A DNA stretch of 64,000 nucleotides from Megaustenia siamemsis. Lineage: Eukaryota > Mollusca > Gastropoda > Stylommatophora > Ariophantidae. Each line of letters opens with the position of its first letter. Within the stretch, counting starts at the first letter, position 1. Positions 32,973 to 43,330 of the stretch are shown here, piece by piece. Made by a program: the position numbers and the translations under genes. The stretch lies in the NCBI GenBank assembly GCA_032433765.1, contig JAVIAB010000059.1, forward strand, positions 62,235,178-62,299,177. Reading direction: 5' to 3'. Under the pieces are notes generated by a model. The model did not search any database. It saw only the letters and a list, made by a program, of their open reading frames with translations, and was not told where the DNA came from.

Positions 32973-33055
32973 CTGTAGATGAGAAAAATATCAACAATAA
33001 ATCTCACCATCTATATGTACATTGATTTATTTTAACCATCAATCTGCCATATAAT

Positions 33056-33625
33056 AATAACATCAGATGGGAGATGCACCACAGAAATAAAAAGCAGAAT
33101 AGCTCAGGCCAAAATGACATTTCAGAAAATGAAAAAAATATCTTATGCAACAAATCTATGTCGATAAAAATGAGAAAGAGAGTTCATCAGTGCTATATAG
33201 AACCAATTTTGACCTATGGAAGCGAATCATGGACAGTAGACAAACAAATGAAAAGAAGATTAAAGGCCACAGAGATGGGATTTCTCAGAAGAATGTTGAA
33301 AGTTCCCTGGACAGCTAAAAAGACCAATCAGGAAGTTCTCAAAGAGGCCAACACAAAAAGGGAGCTCTTAAAAAACATCAGAAAGAAGCAATCAAGATTT
33401 TTCGGGCACATCATGAGAAGAGGAAAGTTGGAATACTTGGTTACAACTGGCAAAATAGAAGGAAGGAAAGATCGCGGACGACAAAGGAGAGAAAATACTG
33501 GATAGCTTGGTGTCATGGCATGGAAAACAGTCAACAACAGAACTGATACGATGCACTGTAGATAGAAGATTGTGGAGGGACATGAACACCTAAGCCAACC
33601 GGTATGGCACATGATGATGATGATA
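33056..33625 (+). mobile_element. LINE-A copy with target duplication, in LRR-1 intron 1
   Basis: Frame 33074-33505: KMRKRVHQCYIEPILTYGSE, SWTVDKQMKRRLKATEMGFL, RRMLKVPWTAKKTN, HIMRRGKLEYLVTTGKIEGR. A one-base insertion then shifts the end (DSLVSWHGKQSTTELIRCTV). It is 570 bp, with TGCCATATAAT at 33045-33055 and 33626-33636. Antisense to LRR-1. Confidence 0.9.
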
Positions 33626-33764
33626 TGCCATATAATCTGTCCACCCTTTCATTATCTCTCTTATCTGACTCTCTTCATCCTATATTCAACTTAATTACCT
33701 AATGTATGTTTTCCAATCTACCTATCACTGCCTCTTTTAACTGTAAACATTGGTTGGACTTCTG

Positions 33765-34190
33765 GTGAGTATGGCGAATAGGTGGCAGGAACCGTTAAAG
33801 ACTGTGTCTGTAAAGTGTTCCTTGTTGCTGTTTCCTCATAATCAAAGTCCGGCTTGCTACCGGAGCGACTGAGTTTAGTGCTCTGTGCACACCGTGAGCT
33901 GCGCTTTTTATCCGTTTTGATCGTGTTTCGATATTCCTATTGCTTACGATGAATGATAATATCGTATGACGGGGGAAAGATGGTATCTTTCAGTGCGGTT
34001 TCGTCTTAAGTTTTTGTCGTGTGCTGAGACTGCTATGATGGATATTGCAGCTGCTTTTCTTTGTTTTGGAGATGATTTTGGACATTAAGTCGGACGATTC
34101 CACAGGCTCGGGCGGTTGAGCAATAATGTATTTTAATTTGTTTGCAGTGATACCAGGGCCTTCCATAACCATAACTGTAAACATACAGGC
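33765..34190 (-). repeat. Interspersed repeat R3, copy 2
   Basis: Reverse copy of R3 (GTGCACACCGTGAGCTGCGC, TTTGATCGTGTTTCGATATT, GATACCAGGGCCTTCCATAA). In LRR-1 intron 1. Confidence 0.75.
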
Positions 34191-34264
34191 GAATGAATGT
34201 TTGAATATTGGTTTGCCTTTCCTCTTCTATCCATACTCGCTTGGCCAAACAAGTGAATTATTTC

Positions 34265-34440
34265 AGGGGAAGAGGTATGTTTACAGCACCGGGGAAAAAA
34301 AAATCACAAATAATCAACAACAGAAAAAGAAAAAAAAAGAATAAAAAATGGTCCAGACCGGGATCAAACCAGTACTCCTCGGTAAGTGCCTTGCCATGAG
34401 AAATTAAACGCTAGAGCACAGAACCAACTCAGCTACCTAA
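34265..34440 (-). mobile_element. SINE-3 copy, reversed
   Basis: Minus strand: tRNA-like head GGTAGCTGAGTTGGTTCTGT with box B GGTTTGATCCCGGTC, then the T-rich spacer and TGCTGTAAACATACCTCTTC. It ends about 215 bp from LRR-1 exon 1. Confidence 0.7.
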
Positions 34441-34656
34441 AAAGATAGCTATCATTGGCGATATATTTCACGCATGTGTACTCATGACTGTAGCATAGGG
34501 TTACGAACACAACTCTCAAAATAAATTGTGTGCGAAAAAAGTTAATGTATATAATTTTGTAAGTTATTAATATAAGTTACTTATATATATATTTATATTT
34601 ACTTATATTTATTACTACTAATTGTAACATCTCTGTAATCTTTGTCTAGTACATAC

Positions 34657-34739
34657 CTGATATGGGCATTCGTCTGCCAGTACAAGGGACGTCATCAATC
34701 CCAGCAAAATCAGTTCAAATATGCAGCTCATTCTTTGAT
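34657..34739 (-). CDS. LRR-1 exon 1 (signal peptide)
   Basis: Acceptor TTCGAAG|ATCAAAGA (34740/34739), ATG at 34731, donor CAG|GTATGT (34657/34656). The 25 codons begin MSCIFELILLGLMTSLVLAD and end ECPYQ. This is a signal peptide cleaved near A19-D20 and then the first CP of the LRR cap. It is the same length as LRR-2 exon 1, with a near-identical hydrophobic core and the same leader ATCAAAGA, which fixes the start codon. Confidence 0.8.
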
Positions 34740-34869
34740 CTTCGAAAATGAGAAATATTCGACAAATGTTCGATTTTATTGATTAACTTCGAAGGTTTTT
34801 TTTCTTGAGTGATTGTTATTTAAAAGTGATTGTGCGATCCTAATTTAGTTAAGATTCTCTAAAATATAA

Positions 34870-35419
34870 ATTTAAAAGATATAAAAATGGAAGGAATAGA
34901 CCTGGAGACAGTTCAAAGCTACAGCTACCTTGGACATACTATAACCAGTGATGGAAAATATACAACTGAAATAAACAAAAGAATAGGAATGACAAAAAGT
35001 AATTTAATGCCATGAAGAACATACTAACATCAAAATAAATAACACCAGGGCTAAAACTAGGAATAGCAAAATGTTATAACTTCTCACCATTCCTATATGA
35101 TGCAGAAACATGGACATTAGATTAGAAAACAGAACAGAAAATTGAAGCCTCTGAAATGTGGATTTGTGAAAGAATAGAAAGAATTGGATGGAAAGAAGGA
35201 AAACGAACGATGAGTCTTAAAATAACTAAAAATGAAAGGAGAAGTATTAAACACGATTCAAACAAATTAAATGGGAGTTTTGGGGCATGTTAAAAGACAC
35301 AGCAGCCTACGAAAAGTAATCTTGGAAGGGAAAATACAAGGCAAAAGAGGCTAAGTCTAACATGGACGAGTAAAATCAAAAGATGAACAAGTCATTCTAT
35401 GACAACCTGCACCATGAAG

Positions 35420-35464
<45 letters not shown>

Positions 35465-35525
35465 GCAGAATGGCTCTCCATTGTAGCCAACCTTCAATGA
35501 ACGGCACCCAATGATAATGATGATG
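34870..35525 (+). mobile_element. LINE-C copy
   Basis: Plus strand METVQSYSYLGHTITSDGKY, TTEINKRIGMTKS, then WICERIERIGWKE, GKIQGKRG and EWLSIVANLQ. Frames are broken and a (GA)n(G)n run of about 40 bp has expanded inside the coding tail. It lies within about 140 bp upstream of LRR-1 coding exon 1, in its presumed 5' UTR intron. Confidence 0.8.
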
Positions 35526-35564
35526 AAAATACAAATGCTTTAAATTTGTTGATTAAGTTCCTTT

Positions 35565-35795
35565 CTTTCAGTATTTATGTTCTGTGCCCATATCTATATC
35601 TGGGTCTTCAGTTTACTGTTCCACATTTAGCATCTCTCTTTCATTCAGTATTTATGTTCTGTGCCCATATCTATATCTGGGTGTTCTGTTTACTGTTCTA
35701 CTGTTAGCATCTCTCTTTCTTTCAGTATTTATGTTCTGTGCCCATATCTATCTCTGGGTGTTCAGTTTACTAAAACATCTACTGTTAGCATTTCT
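35565..35795. repeat. 77-bp repeat, three units
   Basis: TTTCAGTATTTATGTTCTGT GCCCATATCTATATCTGGGT repeated at 77-bp spacing (35571, 35648, 35725). Confidence 0.9.
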
Positions 35796-35799
35796 CTTC

Positions 35800-36380
35800 A
35801 CAAGCATAACATAGAACAACAGATGTAGTGAAGAGAAAATTAACGCAAGAAAATAATATTTTATTTAAAAACAAAGGCATGTAGAACGAAAATATCAGCG
35901 AAAGATGATAATTATGTTTCGATCTAAAAAATTTGAGACGTGCCCACTTTAAGAAACTCGTCATGATGTCTGCATTTGTAGTCTATACTTGTTTCGCCTT
36001 CCGGGTCTTTCTTTTTTTAAATTTATCATTCCTGCTTAGAGTTGATGCTTTCTATTAATTTTTGCATGATGAAGATGACGTCACGTGTCCAAAACACGTG
36101 ATCGATCTTTGTTTGATTTTCTCCCCACTAACTCTTCACCTAAAGAAATATTTTCTTGTTTTCGTCAGAGTTATCTACCTTGCAACATATGATTAAACTA
36201 TCGTCATGTATGTTAAACGTCTATATAATTTGTATTCATAATAAAAGCTAATAGAAGTACAGAGGGAATGTTGTCAATGTAGTATTTTGTTATTTCGATG
36301 TAAAAGTCTTGAATAGTTAAGAATGGAAACAACGACACCCAATGTATAACGAGAGGGACGGATACCTCCAATCATCAGGT
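35800..36380. other. Non-coding; CRE/E-box hairpin at 36076-36101
   Basis: No gene seen. TGACGTCA (36076-36083) overlaps CACGTG (36082-36087), and a second CACGTG follows (36095-36100) so that TCACGTGT-CCAAA-ACACGTGA forms a perfect 8-bp-arm palindrome. It lies between the LRR-1 coding exon 1 and its putative first exon. Confidence 0.4.
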
Positions 36381-37160
36381 AGGGATCAAGTCATCATACT
36401 TCGGCTATTCACTGTCCACAACAGAATGTGAAACAACATACTCGCTCACCAAACTCAAAATAGGAACTACCAGTCAATGTCACTGTACCCTGGATAACAC
36501 GACAACTAAACACGTTCTACAGGATTGCCCCAAGTACACAAGCCTGAGGACGACAATGTCGCTGTACCCTGGATAACACGACAACTAAACACGTTCTACA
36601 GGATTGCCCCAAGTACACAAGCCTGAGGACGACAATGTCGCTGTACCCTGGATAACACGACAACTAAACACGTTCTACAGGATTGCCCCAAGTACACAAG
36701 CCTGAGGACGACAATGTCACTGTACCCTGGATAACACGACAACTAAACACGTTCTACAGGATTGCCCCAAGTACACAAGCCTGAGGACGACAATGTCGCT
36801 GTACCCTGGATAACACGACAACTAAACACGTTCTACAGGATTGCCCCAAGTACACAATCCTGAGGACGACAATGTCACTGTACTCTGGATAACACGACAA
36901 CTAAACACGTTCTACAGGATTGCCCCAAGTACACAAGCCTGAGGACGACAATGTCACTGTACCCTGGATAACACGACAACTAAACACGTTCTACAGGATT
37001 GCCCCAAGTACACAAGCCTGAGGACGACAATGTTGCCCAAACCCACTTCCATGAAAGGGAAACTTTTCGGGGCAACCGAATCATTGAAACAGACAGCTGC
37101 ATTCGTAAGAGAGTCAGGAGTCCTAGTATGAATAGGCCATGATCGCAGAAGAAGAAGACG
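36381..37160 (+). mobile_element. Non-LTR ORF end with internal tandem expansion
   Basis: Plus strand SRDQVIILRLFTVHNRM (RxGHNRL-type), then CHCTLDNTTTKHVLQDCPKY (the C-x-C...H-x-L-x-x-C zinc-knuckle-like tail after RNase H in I/Jockey-type LINEs), and after the array LPKPTSMKGKLFGATESLKQ then TAAFVRESGVLV and a stop. The 79-bp segment encoding the cysteine/histidine motif is repeated (next entry). Confidence 0.75.
36483..37035. repeat. 79-bp tandem array inside a LINE tail, 7 units
   Basis: Unit CTGTACCCTGGATAACACGA through CAAGCCTGAGGACGACAATGT, spaced 79 bp at 36483, 36562, 36641 and so on. Because 79 is not a multiple of 3 the array breaks the ORF, so expansion came after inactivation or caused it. 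Units are nearly identical. Confidence 0.95.
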
Positions 37161-37396
37161 ACGCGTTAAGAACATTTCCCAGAAATTACAGGTAATATGA
37201 TTCAGCACTGTCATAGCCTCACCTGCATTCCTTATATCGATTTTAGTCACGTGTCGTAATCTAGTCGTTCTCGGTCCATCATGGAAATGATTATCGAACT
37301 TGATAAATCAATTACATTCTACAATGAGAACAATTCAAAGTTAATGTCTACATCTAACCATTACTTATATATTACAAAACTAACTTCAATACAAAC

Positions 37397-37470
37397 CTGT
37401 TTACGTTTCTAGTCCTGGCCTTTTGGCGAGACTGATTAATTCCAGATACGTGCAACATCTTTTTTGCACA
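37397..37470 (-). other. Putative non-coding first exon of LRR-1
   Basis: The segment is related to the one upstream of LRR-2: a shared ATTGGTCT block (37478-37485), then an A-rich run, then a conserved AGTC...CGCC stretch and a donor AACAG|GTTTGT at 37397. It lies 2.7 kb upstream of LRR-1 coding exon 1, whose acceptor and leader are conserved. The TATA-like core is changed to TGTACA here. A minus-strand 60-codon frame covers it, but there is no coding similarity between the paralogues, so 5' UTR is the better reading. Confidence 0.35.
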
Positions 37471-37550
37471 GCAGCTGTACAGACCAATGCAGGGGCTTTC
37501 AACTTTTAGCAACACACGAGACTTAATAAAGAAGCGATTTTTTTGTCGCT

Positions 37551-37822
37551 GCATTGTATGTCTAGATATAACTTATACATACATTGTATGTCTAGATATA
37601 ACTTATACATACATTGTATGTCTAGATATAACTTATACATACATTGTATGTCTAGATATAACTTATACATACATTGTATGTCTAGATATAACTTATACAT
37701 ACATTGTATGTCTAGATATAACTTATACATACATTGTATGTCTAGATATAACTTATACATACATTGTATGTCTAGATATAACTTATACATACATTGTATG
37801 TCTAGATATAACTTATACATTA
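37551..37822. repeat. 30-bp minisatellite, 9 identical units
   Basis: TCTAGATATAACTTATACAT ACATTGTATG repeated with no change seen. It lies about 60 bp upstream of the conserved ATTGGTCT block of the putative LRR-1 promoter. Open frames on both strands are by-products. Confidence 0.97.
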
Positions 37823-37841
37823 TTTATACACTTGAGTATAT

Positions 37842-38390
37842 CATCATCATCGGGTACCGGGCCTGCGGGCGTAGGTGATCATGTCTCTCCACAGCTTTCG
37901 ATCACGACAGTTATTTATCATTTCTGTTGTTCACCTTCTGCCAAGTCATTCTCTTAAGCTGTCTGGTATTTTTTCTCTTTGCTTCCCTCTATCTCTTCGT
38001 CCCTCAATTCTCCCAGTTGTTACAATATATTCCAGTTGTTCTCTTCTCGGTACATGGTCAAAATGTGATGATTGTTTCTTCTTAATATGGGAAATTAGCT
38101 CTTTTTTTGCGTTGGCCTCTTTCAGAACGTCTTCATTACTTTTCTTAGCTGTCCATGGTATTCTCAACTTTCCTCTGTAAAACCATATTTCTACAGACTC
38201 CAGTGATTATCTTGTCAGTTGTCCCATTGCCCATGATTCACATCCATATGTTAAGACTGGCTCTACATAACATTTAAAAACTCTTTTTCTTGTTTCTATT
38301 GTAAACAATGAAATGCATAGTATCTTCCTCATTTGTTTGGAAAGCTGTTTCTGCCTGAGCCATTCTGCATCTCACCTCTTTTGTACATAT
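37842..38390 (-). mobile_element. LINE-B copy with 10-bp duplication
   Basis: 549 bp, target duplication TTGAGTATAT at 37832-37841 and 38391-38400. Minus strand runs from CTKEVRCRMAQ to DRKLWRDMITYARRPGT and the (GATGAT) tail. A 73-codon frame (37946-38167) survives. Confidence 0.92.
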
Positions 38391-38504
38391 TTGAGTATAT
38401 AATTTATCTATACATAGACTTCCAGCCGGGGTCGGTAGAGCATGGCTGCTCCTCTTGCTTTGAAATTTATTATGTTTTCACCAGGACAAAGTGTGTACGC
38501 TTAT

Positions 38505-38835
38505 GTAAGAAGTTGGGGGACTGTTTGGTCTCGAGGCAAGACACCGGCCTCGAGACAGAGTGGTTGTGAGTTCAAATCCCGGCGGCAGAGGTTTGGATTT
38601 TTATTTATGATTTCTCTCTGCGGCAACCATGCTGGTCTCAGCAGCGAAGTCCGGCTTGAAACGTCAATGACGGAAAACTCATGGACGGAATAAAATATGA
38701 GTACCCCTGAAAACGGAGTTATCTGCCTGTCCGACGAGGGACCCCTGTGTGCACATGCTGCCGGGGAAAAACGGACTAACACGCAACATTCAGTTACTAG
38801 TCTGTAGGGACTTTGTCAGAGGAAAAAGCAAAGCA
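38505..38835 (+). mobile_element. SINE-2 copy 1
   Basis: tRNA-like head: GTTTGGTCTCGAGGCAAGAC, GCCTCGAGACAGAGTGG and box B GAGTTCAAATCCCGG. A body of about 250 bp follows (TTTCTCTCTGCGGCAACCAT, ACGGAGTTATCTGCCTGTCC, GGGACTTTGTCAGAGG) and then an A-rich tail. Second copy at 51940. Confidence 0.8.
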
Positions 38836-38931
38836 AAAAAAAAAAATAATAATAATAAAATACAAAATAAAAGAAGTAACACAGGGCATTCGTTGTTCGT
38901 GATTCTGCTCTGGTTTCAGATTTTAACATTT

Positions 38932-39279
38932 CATCATCATCGTGTGCCTTCTCCGCAAGGAAGGTTGGCTACCATGGATCGCCATTCTACTCTGTTTCTT
39001 GCTTTGATGGTGCAGGCTGACATAAATTGACTTGTCCATCTTTTGATGTTACTCGTCCATGTTAGTCTTGGTCTGCCTCTGCCTCTTTTACCTTGTATTT
39101 TTCTTTCTAATATTACTTTTAGTAGGCTGTTGTGTCTCTTAACATGCCCAACAAATTTCATTTGTCTTGTCTTGATTGTATTTAGTAGTTCTCTTTTTAT
39201 TTTCAGTTCTTATAAAACTTCATAGTTTGTTATCTTTTGTTTCCATCCAATTCTACCTATTCTTCTATAAATCCACATT
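38932..39279 (-). mobile_element. LINE-C copy with 12-bp duplication
   Basis: 348 bp, ATTTTAACATTT at 38920-38931 and 39280-39291. Minus strand KFVGHVKRHNSLLKVILERK then GKRGRGRPRLTWTSNIKRW and VEWRSMVANLPCGEGTR, with a CATCATCAT tail. Confidence 0.92.
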
Positions 39280-39291
39280 ATTTTAACATTT

Positions 39292-39855
39292 ACACAAACG
39301 AAATAACAATGAACTAACATTGAACAACAATTAACACCTAATTCTCTAAAGAGGGAGAAGTTTCTCTCATCTCCCAATGTTCACTTGAGTATAACGATAT
39401 GAAGTGCTTTAGTCTCGCGCTACTCTATAAACAACTTGCCATCATTTATTTTATGAAATGTTAATGACATTTATAGGCACATAGAGTGAGTGATTGTGAA
39501 TTAGCTACTGATTTGAAGTGCACTAGTTCAATTTCAAGATGAATTTTCTTTCTGAGTATATCTTAGTATGTATTTCCTCGAATATGCTTCGAGGTTCACT
39601 AAACCGCTAAAAAATAGATAGCATAAATTTTTCAGGGAAGTAAGGGCGGCCTGTTGTGATACTGACCAGATGATTCTCACATTTGCCGCTTGTCATTGAC
39701 AAATATAACCACTGATAGCAAATTCTCAGTCGCGAAGATCTTTACTTTTTAATAACATGCAGAGTGTAACAATTTATTTCATTTTGAAAGTGCCGTTCAA
39801 TATAATACTGATGTTATGTTATATTATGCTGTTATGCACACTTGAAATTAACATC

Positions 39856-39891
<36 letters not shown>

Positions 39892-40045
39892 TAATATATA
39901 TATATATATATATATTAATCAAAACTCGTTAGCGCAAGGCAAAACTTGGGCTATTCAGGTCAAATGTACTGTCATCCCTTGCGTGTGCGTGTGAGAGCTG
40001 GAGAGTAGCGGGAGATATGGAAACGTGGTTGGGCGCATTCGAAAA
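39292..40045. other. No gene seen; (AT)n at 39857-39917
   Basis: Contains a weak SINE-like stretch at about 39590-39740 (GAGGTTCACTAAACCGCTAA, CAGGGAAGTAAGGGCGGCCT) and an interrupted AT microsatellite. Confidence 0.45.
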
Positions 40046-40475
40046 TAGATGTAGGGAAGGTGCTTGGTGTGGCATGGAGCGAGTTCAGGGCGGACGAGGA
40101 AATTAGAGAAATCGCCAATCAACCACTAATATCTTCAGTAATAAAGAAAAGACGATGGTCATACGTTGGACATGTGATGAGAAGAGATAATAATCGAATA
40201 GCAAAGCAAGCCCTCATATGGGAAACAACAGGTAAAAGAAAAAGAGGAAGACCCAGGGAGACACTGAGAAGAACATTGATGAGAGAGGCAAGAGCAGCAG
40301 GAGTCGGCTTCCTCAATGAGATAGAACTGCTTGCACAGAACAGAGACAGATGGCGAGATTTGATAAATATCTTTAAAAGAAAACTGCTAGAACAAAAATC
40401 CATATAGGAGTAGGTGTATCTTGGTCTACGCCCTATGGGCCGGTTACGGCTCGAAAGGTCAATAGATAGATAGAT
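40046..40475 (+). mobile_element. LINE-H copy with (ATAG)n tail
   Basis: Frame 40060-40407 (115 codons): RRWSYVGHVMRRDNNRIAKQ, TTGKRKRGRPRETLRRTLMR, ALLAQNRDRWRDLI-type end. Then a 3' UTR TCTACGCCCTATGGGCCGGT TACGGCTCGAAAGGTC and AATAGATAGATAGATATA. The C-terminal part of an RTE-type ORF. Its 3' end is shared with the SINE at 61699. Confidence 0.85.
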
Positions 40476-40614
40476 ATATGTAATAATTTATTGAGCTTTC
40501 AACTTACTTTATTTCAACATATCCATGACATCGTGTTCTTTGTGTTGCAACAGTTGCTTTTATATTTTTCCTGTTGTAGCTAAGATTATATAAACACAGT
40601 TAAAATGCCGTTAG

Positions 40615-41545
40615 AACATCGGCAGGTTTGTCAGAATGGGTTCAGGTTACAACAGGTGTAAGACAAGGATGTGTCCTCTCACCACTCCTCTTCATCATAT
40701 ATATGGACAAAATAAATCAGGAAGTAACCAACAATAAGGAAAAATCAAAAAATAACATAGAGGTAGAAAATTCCAACATCAACGAGCTACTCTTCGCAGA
40801 TGACCAATGCCTAATATATGAGGATGAAAACCTGCTACAACAGCATTTAACATCTCTAGATAAAAGCTGCACAAACTACAGTATGAAAATTAATACAGCA
40901 AAAACAGAGGCTATAAGAATAAGCAAATTAAGACACCCATTAAACATTAAGATCCAAGATAAAGAAATAAAACAAGTAGAGGAATTCAAGTATTTGGGCA
41001 CAATGTTCACAGAAGATGGAAAACTAGACAGAGAAATTGACATGACAGTACAAAAAGTAAATGCTGTCACATACCAGCTTTCACCATTGCTAAGACATCC
41101 AAACATTTCTATGCCAGATGAACAACAAATGATAAATAGCATTTTCATACCAACTTTGTGCTCTGAAAGTCAAACATGGACCCTTTCAAAATCACATTTA
41201 AGAAAGATCAATACATGTGAGATGCGATGCTTGAGAAAAGTAACAAACACCACAAGAAGAGATAGAATACCAAATAAAATCATAATAAAAACAGTAGGAA
41301 CAAAACCCTGCCAAGAATATATAGAACAACAACAACTTAAATGGTTTGGCCACCTGGTCAGAAAGAGAACCCTTATCAATCACCATCGAGGGCGTTCTTT
41401 TCGAGAATGCATGGAAAAAGATCAAGAGGAAGACCCAGAAGAAGATGGATCGCTGCAGTGACAGAGACATGTAACAACAAAGGAAAATCACTAATTCAGA
41501 CAGTTCGAGCAGCTCAAGAACGACAAATGATATAAACCACGACAC
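40615..41545 (+). mobile_element. LINE-D-related RT, best preserved palm domain
   Basis: Frame 40628-41461 (277 codons) gives a continuous reverse transcriptase palm and thumb: TTGVRQGCVLSPLLFIIYMD, NELLFADDQCLIYED (catalytic FADD), MKINTAKTEAIRIS, VEEFKYLGTMFTEDGKLDRE, SLSxxHLRKINTCEMRCLRK, EQQQLKWFGHLVRKR. A frameshift near 41400 moves the end into another frame (GRPRRRWIAAVTETCNNKGK). Endonuclease and fingers are absent. It differs from other LINE-D copies and is best seen as a sister lineage. Confidence 0.9.
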
Positions 41546-41646
41546 CTTTCACGTATCAGTGAAAAGAGAACAGAATGAAGAGGCTAAGACTATACACTAT
41601 TATGATGTTCCTTTCTGCAACTCAGCTTTTCCCATGGTGACTGTTT

Positions 41647-41905
41647 GGGAGCCGCGATAGCTCAGTGGTTAATGAACTGGACTACAAAGGACAAGTGGTA
41701 GGGTTCGATCCCAACCGACGGTTTCCTGGTTCAACCAGCCTTAAATGGGTACCGGAGTTTTTTTCTGGGAAAGTAATGCGGCATTGGCGTAATACCGACC
41801 ACATTACCCCAAAAATCATGTGCCGAAGGTCTGTAAAATTAATGGTCACTAACACCATATTCCCTATATGCCACTTGGCGTGACGGGGCTATTTACTTTA
41901 CCTAC
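41647..41905 (+). mobile_element. SINE-1 copy with target duplication
   Basis: Standard copy; ATGGTGACTGTTT (41634-41646) and ATGATGACTGTTT (41906-41918) flank it. Confidence 0.92.
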
Positions 41906-41918
41906 ATGATGACTGTTT

Positions 41919-42274
41919 TATCATCACAGCTTGATTTATAATATATCTACCGACTGATTCCTTTAGTAGTAACCATACTACACAGACTAAATAAACCAGC
42001 TAATTAAATAATCCTTGCAAACTCTTTCTTTATCTATTGAAGCACAACCAGATTGTTGTTATATTTGATTACCAAGACAGGGGAGACGAATAATGAGAGC
42101 ATTCTAAATAATGGTACCGAAAACAATCAACATCAGGAGGACACAATAACCATTTTGAAAGCATGAAATATGAGAAGATGAAAAACAAAGGGAAAAAGTT
42201 GTAGAGAGACAAAAAGTGAGAGAAAAAAAAATACAAGATAGTTTGAGACAATGATTTAATAGGAAAGCAAGAGA
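41919..42274. other. No gene seen
   Basis: Purine-rich stretch (GAGAAAAAAAAATACAAG); no supported feature. Confidence 0.5.
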
Positions 42275-42515
42275 GAAGCTTAGTGAACTAGACTACAAAG
42301 GACAAGAGGTAGGGTTCGATCTCAACAGACGGCTTCCGGGTTCACCCAGCCTTTAATGGGTACCGGAATTTATTTCTAGTAAAGTAAAGCGGCACGGGCG
42401 TAATACCGACCACATTACCCCAAAAATCACATGCCTAAGGTCTGTAAAATGTATGGTCACTAAAACAATATACCCTATACGCCACTTTGCGGGACGGGGG
42501 TACTTTACTTTTTTT
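42275..42515 (+). mobile_element. SINE-1 copy, 5'-truncated
   Basis: Starts inside box A (TTAGTGAACTAGACTACAAA) and has box B GGTTCGATC and the body to GACGGGGGTACTTTAC. Confidence 0.85.
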
Positions 42516-42529
42516 TACTTTTACAAGAG

Positions 42530-42612
42530 AGAAAGCTGTGTAGAGACGTGGTCACCTACGTCAGCAAACGAGGTACCTTATGATGATGGCATGATGATGA
42601 TGATGTTGTTGA
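42530..42612 (+). mobile_element. LINE-B-like 3' tail
   Basis: AAGCTGTGTAGAGACGTGGT CACCTACG ... AGGTACCTTATGATGATGGC: the last 20 codons (KLWRDMITYAS) and the TGATGA tail only. Confidence 0.6.
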
Positions 42613-42864
42613 TGATGACGATGAAGGAATGAATGGATGAAATTTAAAAAAATATTCGGTAAGGATAAAAAAGAAAGAAGAAAAGTGGTGAGAGAAGGAA
42701 TAGTGAGAAAATATATCAGGCAGATCCATAAAACTGATGAAAAAAAATAAAAAAGAATAAAGCTGTATGGACAAGAAACAATCGCAGCGCTGACGTAAAT
42801 CTGGAGGCTGGGAACGTAACCCTTAATGATCTTTTAATACGTATGAAAAGATAATCAATGACCT

Positions 42865-43330
42865 AAGGTATGCTGGTGATGCATTTCTCCAAAATTGTCA
42901 ACTCCAATATTAAGTCAGTCTTATTGTATGGCTGTGAAGCATGGAGAACAACAAAATTGACAAACATGAAGATACAGACTTTCATTAATGGATGCTTACG
43001 CAGAATAAAAGGATGGAAATGGCAGGACAAAATCACTGACATAGAATTATGGAAATGTACCAGTCAAATACCAGTGGATAAAGAGATACAGCGAAGACGA
43101 TGGCGCTGGATAGGACACACACTGCTGAAGCCAACCGAGAGTATTACACAACAAGCCCATTTTTTGGAATCCCCAGGGGAATAAACAAGGAGGAAGACCA
43201 AAGAATTCTTGGAAAAAGACAGATAGAAGCAGAGATGAAGATAATGATCTTAAAAGAATGGCAAGAAACAGAACGACTTGGAAAGTGTTTGTTGAAGACC
43301 TATGCTACACAGTAAACTGAAAGGTAGAAG
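42865..43330 (+). mobile_element. LINE-E copy
   Basis: Plus strand LLYGCEAWRTTKLTNMKIQT, RRIKGWKWQDKITDIELWKC, TSQIPVDKEIQRRRWRWIGH, then a stop and shifted RKTKEFLEK, RMARNRTTWKVFVEDLCYTV. Head-to-tail with a LINE-C copy. Confidence 0.85.

Noticed and set aside
37487..37957. 156- and 111-codon frames over the 30-bp array
   Set aside because: Unit length is a multiple of 3 and the units are identical, so all frames without a stop stay open; no divergence to test coding.
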